The notes under the pieces were generated by a model, which worked only from the letters and a program-made list of their open reading frames with translations, searched no databases and was not told where the DNA came from. From assembly GCA_001695595.3 (NCBI GenBank), contig MBPM02000027.1:186001-250000 (forward strand): a stretch of DNA of 64,000 nt. Direction: 5' to 3'. Origin of the DNA: Plasmopara viticola (Eukaryota; Oomycota; Peronosporomycetes; Peronosporales; Peronosporaceae). A program made the translations under genes and the position numbers. Below, piece by piece: positions 58,701-64,000 of this stretch. How positions within the stretch are numbered: the first letter of the stretch is position 1; every line of letters starts with the position of its first letter.

Positions 58701-59826
58701 CTTGCTCACAATCAAGAAAATACGACTTTCCAACTTTTGTGCCCGGCGCAATTGCTTGCTTCTTGTTCCAAATGACACATGACGAACGCGAGAATTCCAC
58801 ACTCATGCCACGCTCTGCCAACTTGCCAACTGACAGCAACCTTCTGTCGAGTTCGGTAATGTGCAGAACTTCAACCATGCGAATCCTCATTCCGTTCAAA
58901 CCAGTCAATTTTACCGTGCCGGCTCCTTTGACAAGCAACTTCTTCCCGTCTGCAATCGTAACTTCGATGCTAGCTTCTAGGCCCTTGTAATCAAACAAGT
59001 CCTTCCTGTGTGGGGTCATGTGGGAAGTTGCTCCACTGTCAATCAGCCATCCTGATGACTTCCCTTCACCAACAGCAAACACCGTGTCGTCGCTGTTGAA
59101 TCTTTTACCGGCCGGGTAGTTCCGCTTCATGTGTCCAAACTGGTCACAGTTGAAGCAATTGCCCTTGAATCCGCCGTTATTGCGTGGAGGACCACCCTTT
59201 CGTCCATTGTCCCGTCCACCTTTAAATCTTCTAGCATTTCCATTCCCATTTACGCGAAACGCTTTCTCTGTAGCTTCTTTCCTCTGCAGCTTCTCCGACT
59301 CTTTGAGCAGCTTCTCCTTGACTTCTATCAACGAAATGTCCCTTGCATTTTCCACAATCGACGAAATTAAGTCGTACTCCGAAGGTAGACTGCTGAGAAG
59401 TACCACCAGCTGGCGTGACTCATCAATTTGCTCTCCCGTAGTCTGTAGTCCCACTATTAGCTCGTCAAAAGAGTCCAGATGCTCTGCCATGCTTGTTCCA
59501 CTTTCCATCTTGAACTCATGTAGACGACGAGTCATCACAACACGATTGTGAAGAGTCGAGCGATTGTAGAAATCGCGGAGGGTTCCCCACGCCTCCATAG
59601 CACGCGTAGCGGACCGAATCTTGGTCTGGTGCTGGATCTCAACGCCTTGAGCAATGATGCCTAGCGCCTTGGCATCATTAACCAGCCACGCCTCCGTGAC
59701 GTCCTTCTCTTCCTTGACGGCCATGATGTGTCCCAGGAGACCCTTCCGCGCCAGGGTCATCCTCATGTTAAACTCCCAGTGGTAATAGTTACCACTTCCT
59801 AGGAGGACTTCGGTGCGCTTGTTCAT
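55748..59826 (-). pseudogene. Copia gag-pol gene with three stops and one frameshift
   Basis: From ATG 59826 the frame encodes Gag (MNKRTEVLLGSGNYYHWEF), a zinc knuckle near 59140 whose last Cys is Tyr (CFNCDQFGHMKRNY), the protease site WLIDSGATSHMT, the pre-integrase HHCC-type region (WHARMGHPS...CAGCLKGKQ) and the integrase start RVHTDVMGP. A TAG at 58357-58359 interrupts the integrase; the same frame continues with SKSEVAGKFKEF and LRSDNGTEFVN. A second TAG at 57655-57657 and a frame change between there and about 57510 precede the reverse transcriptase segment, which has a further TGA at 57263-57265. Reverse transcriptase follows with QLDVDTDFLNS and the catalytic YVDD, then RNase H ending near HARTKHVDIKHHF, stop at 55748. 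Domains are otherwise complete and in order. Confidence 0.93.
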
Positions 59827-59868
59827 ATTGGGCGAGAACGTTGCTTGAGCTTGTTGCGGCTGTTAACC

Positions 59869-60014
59869 TGTTGAGAAGAAAGTAAAAACCGAAGTGAAAA
59901 TATTTATCCTGACCAATGAACGGCTACCATATGTAATTACTAATTGTGACGTACTTGTAATTACTGTGAAGCCATCCACCTGTTCAACATGCATTCAGCG
60001 GTGTAATGTTAACA
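59869..60014 (-). repeat. Copia 5' LTR
   Basis: 146 bp, 144 of 146 positions identical to the LTR at 55574-55719 by eye. It should contain the element's promoter; transcription runs toward lower coordinates. Confidence 0.95.
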
Positions 60015-60019
60015 AAAAG

Positions 60020-63000
60020 TTTAAATTCAAGGTAGAAATTTTTCATTTAAACTTTTTTCATCCATTTAATTTGAGAAAAGGTATATTTTTCCATTCTCCC
60101 TGAATTAAATTTACAAATTCCTGGTAAACAAAATACCGTCTTCTATTCTTGCACACGTAACTTCACCCAATTGTTTCCAGATATCGATCATAAAGAAATT
60201 CAAGTCAAAGTGCAGACGTAGCGCTTAAAGTCACAGATTCTTAGCTGCACGAGTAAATTAAAAAGATGTAGAATGATCGTACCTAATGAGCTGAAGAAAA
60301 TGTCAATTGAAAATATTGCGTGGAAGCCAATGACACTTACAAGCTAGCCTGATCTTCTTGAAGACTTAGAGTGTATCATCTCGCGAAGGAACCTTACTGA
60401 AGTCGGCAGTCGGACGAATCTTGGGCGGCGAGCGGGGCGAAGTCAGTGAAGAAGGAGGAGTGTTAGTTGCTTGAAAATGAGAAGTGATAATAGATGGAGA
60501 GCTCTTACGATTCTCGTCTTTCTACACCCTAAACGGTGGCTTCTAGCCATCTACTGCTACCATCGTAAAGGCTATATCTTTTTCCATCTGGATTTTTACA
60601 CATCCTAGATTATTTTTCAGCCAATCAAGTCTCTTGATTTCCAATGATTATGAAACATTCAAAACTTTCTTCTAGTATGAAACTGCATAATTGCCTATTC
60701 CTATTGATTGTGCTAATGCATATGTTTTCGGGAAATAATGCAAATTAATGGCGTAAAAGCCGTTACCGGCGAACCTGCCGACCACGGAGGTGACGTCACA
60801 CGGGATGTATAAACCTCGATCTATTCTTTATTTCTCAGCATACGTAAATGGTGACGAGTTAGTTCATCGGTTCGTGGCACGGAAATGTGCACAAGAGTTT
60901 GTTAGACAGGTTATGTAAGATAATGCAGGCTTTGATGCTAAGCTAAAATGTCGTTTGTGTGTATTCAGCATCGGTGATGTGCGAGTATACCAGTAACATG
61001 TCCACATGGTGTTTGTCAAGACTAGGTTGGCCAACGTGGCGGATGCAATCCAACAATCACGAGTCGTAGCAATGCAAGACATGTGTCAAGATTTAAATAT
61101 AGATGAAATCGACTGCCTTCTTAAAGTTATGTGAATCCGGAATAGGCAATAATATCAATGTCTGGTGTAGAAATCTGGTCTAAAATAAGCTAGTCGATAA
61201 TGAATTACAAAGGAAGATGGACTGCTTAATCTTTGAAGTTCTTTTTCCGTCTTGTGAAGATCAACGGATGTACACTAATTTAATATGATGATTTATGTAG
61301 TTACTATTCTTTTTGGATACTTATACGAGCAAAATATCGACAGCTATTTCCATTTTTTAAAGCATGATGTGAAAAATCTTGTAGCTGAAGTGTCAATGAA
61401 GACTTGTGGGCAAAGTCTCTTCTGCAGTGGTTTTTATAAAATCTGTTGATTTGATATATGGATACTCAAAATGCTTAAAAAAAAAGGAATTACACATAAT
61501 GCTGATCATTAATGTGCAAACCTGGTTTTGCCATATTTACATAAAACAACGGTGGTCGGCAACTTCATGATGTCTAATATTCTTCTGGGATATAATTACT
61601 GTCATAATTGTGATAGCAGAAATGACCGCTTATCACAAATTTAATATGAAGAGAAAGAAAGCCGTTTTTTCGATCGCATTCTGATGCGCACTTTGAATCA
61701 TCTGCAAAACTAATGTGTCGACGGCCTATTACTGAGGTACAACTCCCAATACAATTCGAGACTATATACATTTGGCCTTGGAATAGGGTGACCTTGCAGC
61801 AAGAGTAAAACGCGACGATGGAAGATGCGATATGATTTGCTTTTCTAATGCAGCCACTAGCAATATGCTCTTCAGGATGAACACTTTTTGGGACCTACAT
61901 ATCCCCTTGATTGATGTCTGTTGATAATCAGGCCCAGTTCCAGTGAAAGGTTTGAGCGAGGAGCTTGACAGTTTCCAAAGAAAATCACGCAGCGACAGAC
62001 TGCTGGTCGTTTACGACGGTATAAAAAAATATTATGAAGTATTTTTATACTCTGGTGCGACGGCACAAATCTGCACTCACCCGATATAGGTAAAGCGATT
62101 CTTTAAGAGGAGGCAAAGGAAACAAGTCAGTTAAATACGACTAGAACGCTAGTCAGTCCTAATTGTTCATAAGCTCTAAATTAACCTGGCTGTCAAATTT
62201 AAAGATTTAGACAGTACGAAGTCATATCTTGTCCTGAATATGGACATGTATGGCTTTATCCTGGTCATACCGCACGTGCACTCGATCAAATGAGGGCTTT
62301 AGTTAAGTTTGTTTTCACTTCTGCTTGCGTACGCCTCTTTGCATGAAAGCCACGCAGCTAGCTACTCGCCAAAACCAATCATGGAGGGTCAAAGGTACGA
62401 ATATTCTCACAGAGGTTTACGCGACGACGCTTTTTAGAAGGCAAAAAAGCCTCGCTGGCAGCATCAATTACCGTAGACACTGAAGATGTATCTTTAATGT
62501 GAATTACATAGAGCTACCAACTGTGGGTAATTAAGCGCTTTAAGCGGGCCGTTGGAGGGCCAGGTTTTAGAGCTTGCCTTTTGCACCACAGGCGCAGCCT
62601 TTGTTGCTGGTGCGGCTGTTGGTCTTGTTATGACAGTTTTATTTATCGGTAAACATCACTCACCACTCACCAATTGAATATGCTTTAATCTTTGGCAGGG
62701 AGGCCGCTGCGTAAGGTCAAGATTTCGTAGTATCACAGCACAAAAAAGCAAGCAGGCTTGCTTTCCGCTTATAAGAGCTCTAAAAGTGCTTTACCTTGTC
62801 GGCATTTTGTATTACTAAGGCAATTTGAAAGGCATTATGAGATTTTGCCTACATTGCGGAAGCAAGTTTAGATTTTATAGCATTATACGTGAGACCAAAA
62901 CTGGAATAAGACTTGAAACTAATTAGTCTTTAAACGGAAATCTGCTGCGCAGTTAAGATTGACCGGATGGTCGAATGTCTTCCTGCACACATCCTCTATG

Positions 63001-63164
63001 TCTTTGTACTTTTGCTAAGCTCATTCATAAATCGTAGTGTGATACTTATCGCAACAACGTGTTACTGAGCCTTGAAATCTGATATCTACCTGTCGAAATG
63101 AGTAGTATGTATGCGGTAAGATTATATGTTGAGAATCTAAATCTTGAAAAGTCGCGATCGAACC
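60020..63164. other. Gene-poor stretch, no supported gene
   Basis: Frames are about 70 codons at most. An AT-rich perfect 13-bp inverted repeat at 60014-60026/60045-60057 lies next to the copia insertion. A sequence near 60790-60850 has a GTATAAA box 25-30 bp before a pyrimidine-rich TTATTTCTCAGC, promoter-like but with no gene after it. A segment near 62240-62300 reads NMDMYGFILV and weakly recalls the gypsy protease end. Confidence 0.45.
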
Positions 63165-63946
63165 ATGAGTGATGGCGCGGTAAGACGCGGATCAATTGTA
63201 CTGACAATTAATAGTGCACTGTATAATCATGCAATCCGTAGGAATATTCTGTTGTTTACGTGGATGATAGTCCAGAGGAAGCCAAGTACTTGCGCCGCGA
63301 GGGCCGAGTAAGTATCACTTACACAAATGGAGACACATTTGAAGGAACAATCGGTCCAAATCGCTTAAAACACGGTGAAGGAAAGTATACTTGGAGAGAA
63401 CGCAGTGCAGAAGGCGAATGTGAGACAATTTAGCGATGTTGGTGCTATTGCTACCTTCTAACTTGTCTGTTGCAAGTGTCCGTGCTTGCGACATTCGAAG
63501 GAGCATACGTAAGCGGCAAGAAGAATGGACTTGGAAAGATGACGTTCTCCAATGGAGACGTGTACCATGGAGAGTGGATGGCAGACAAAATGTCGGGCGA
63601 AGGTTCCTTCATGTACGCGAACGGGGACATTTTTAGCGGTACATTTGAGAACGGTATCCGCTCTGGCAACGGCACGTACGAGTTCGCAACAGACAAGAGT
63701 TTGTTTACAGGTGATTGGGTCGACGACACTATTACGAACGGAAAATGGATTTTTAAAGACGGCGGCTCGTACATCGGGAGCTTCAAGGATGGACATCCAA
63801 TCGGAAATTGCATCATCAAGTTCCCGAATGGTCTTCAGCAAGATGGCGAATACGTCCAGGCGCAGGCAACGAATGAAGCCGGCGAAGAGGCATTAGTATA
63901 CAAATTTGTGGGCGGCACGATTGTCAAAAGTGCGCTTGTCTCGTAA
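63165..63946 (+). CDS. MORN-repeat protein
   Basis: Exons 63165-63179 (MSDGA), 63242-63419 and 63477-63946, with GT-AG introns of 62 and 57 bp, give 220 residues in one frame. After a short acidic start (YVDDSPEEAKYLRREG), MORN repeats follow: ITYTNGDTFEGTI...HGEGKYTW, FEGAYVSGKKNGLGKMTFSN, YHGEWMADKMSGEGSFMYAN, FSGTFENGIRSGNGTYEF, FTGDWVDDTITNGKWIF, YIGSFKDGHPIGNCIIKF, and a partial last unit. MORN repeats bind membrane lipids or act as scaffolds; proteins made only of them are often in flagellar or cortical structures, but the role here is inference. The acceptor of intron 2 (TTGCAAG at 63476) was chosen because it keeps frame and follows a TTCTAAC branch point. Confidence 0.9.
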
Positions 63947-64000
63947 TGCTACAAGGTATGATTGGCATCCATAAAAAATGTATAATTTCTTTCGATAAAT

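Larger units (their letters stand above)
55574..60014 (-). mobile_element. Ty1/copia LTR retrotransposon with 5-bp target duplication
   Basis: A 4,441-bp element lies on the minus strand between two 146-bp LTRs and the direct repeat AAAAG (55569-55573 and 60015-60019). Integrase precedes reverse transcriptase, which defines copia. Inside the 3' LTR is a purine tract (minus strand GGTGAGTGGGAG). Next to the 5' LTR the minus strand reads GGTTAACAGCCGC, the primer-binding position, but I could not match it to a tRNA. The coding region is broken, so the copy is not autonomous. Confidence 0.95.

Noticed and set aside
58664..59551. Long plus-strand frames over the copia gag-protease region
   Set aside because: They are antisense shadows of the gag-pol frame.
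60014..60057. Perfect 13-bp inverted repeat at the copia edge, as possible MULE end
   Set aside because: It is purely AT-rich, partly made of the LTR's last base, and has no partner at the far side of the MULE relic.
62240..62300. Segment recalling the gypsy protease end (NMDMYGFILV)
   Set aside because: The conserved MPWL and PW residues are absent, so the match is too weak to call.
1..64000. Search for secreted RXLR or CRN effectors
   Set aside because: No ATG frame combined a signal peptide with RXLR-EER or LFLAK motifs. The only clear signal peptide belongs to the type I membrane protein.

Overview
The window looks like nuclear DNA of an oomycete, probably Peronosporales. The recovered genes have short GT-AG introns (50-95 bp, one of 265 bp), very tight head-to-head and tail-to-tail neighbours, an oomycete-style initiator ahead of one gene, and SINE, copia, gypsy and MULE elements or relics. 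There is no bacterial operon structure, CRISPR or rRNA. The organism call is inference; no species is claimed.

Layout. 1-10.3 kb is gene-poor with a Ty3/gypsy relic near 5.1-5.5 kb. A tRNA-Ala pseudogene (10.3 kb) and a SINE (10.4-10.7 kb) precede a six-exon Rab8/Sec4-type GTPase carrying a 13-bp frameshifting duplication, then an intact PRMT3-type arginine methyltransferase (12.5-14.0 kb). 14-24 kb is gene-poor apart from one possible small spliced gene (18.4-19.0 kb). 24.2-26.2 kb holds an FHA/coiled-coil gene broken by several frameshifts. 27-39 kb is a compact island: a seven-helix membrane protein, a tandem SUMO-like-domain protein (Esc2/NIP45/Rad60 type) divergent from a two-RRM protein, a GST-C-like protein, a SINE, a kelch protein, a mitochondrial-type threonyl-tRNA synthetase and, divergent from it, a YkgJ Cys-cluster domain fused to a METTL13-like methyltransferase. 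A third SINE sits at 39.8 kb. 40-47 kb is gene-poor. 47.4-52.5 kb has a candidate spliced gene, a type I membrane protein with a long Ser/Asn-rich tail, and a lineage-specific ORF. 53-60 kb is decayed DNA: a broken gene, a MULE relic, and a young but broken copia element with 146-bp LTRs. A MORN-repeat gene ends the window (63.2-63.9 kb).

Together. The island encodes housekeeping functions (translation, RNA binding, protein methylation, SUMO-linked genome maintenance) in closely packed pairs; the flanks are repeat-rich and gene-poor, as in 'two-speed' oomycete genomes. No secreted RXLR or CRN effector was found. Several genes carry one-base or short-duplication frameshifts. They may be assembly errors, real decay or, in the SUMO-like gene, a duplicated stretch now removed as an intron.
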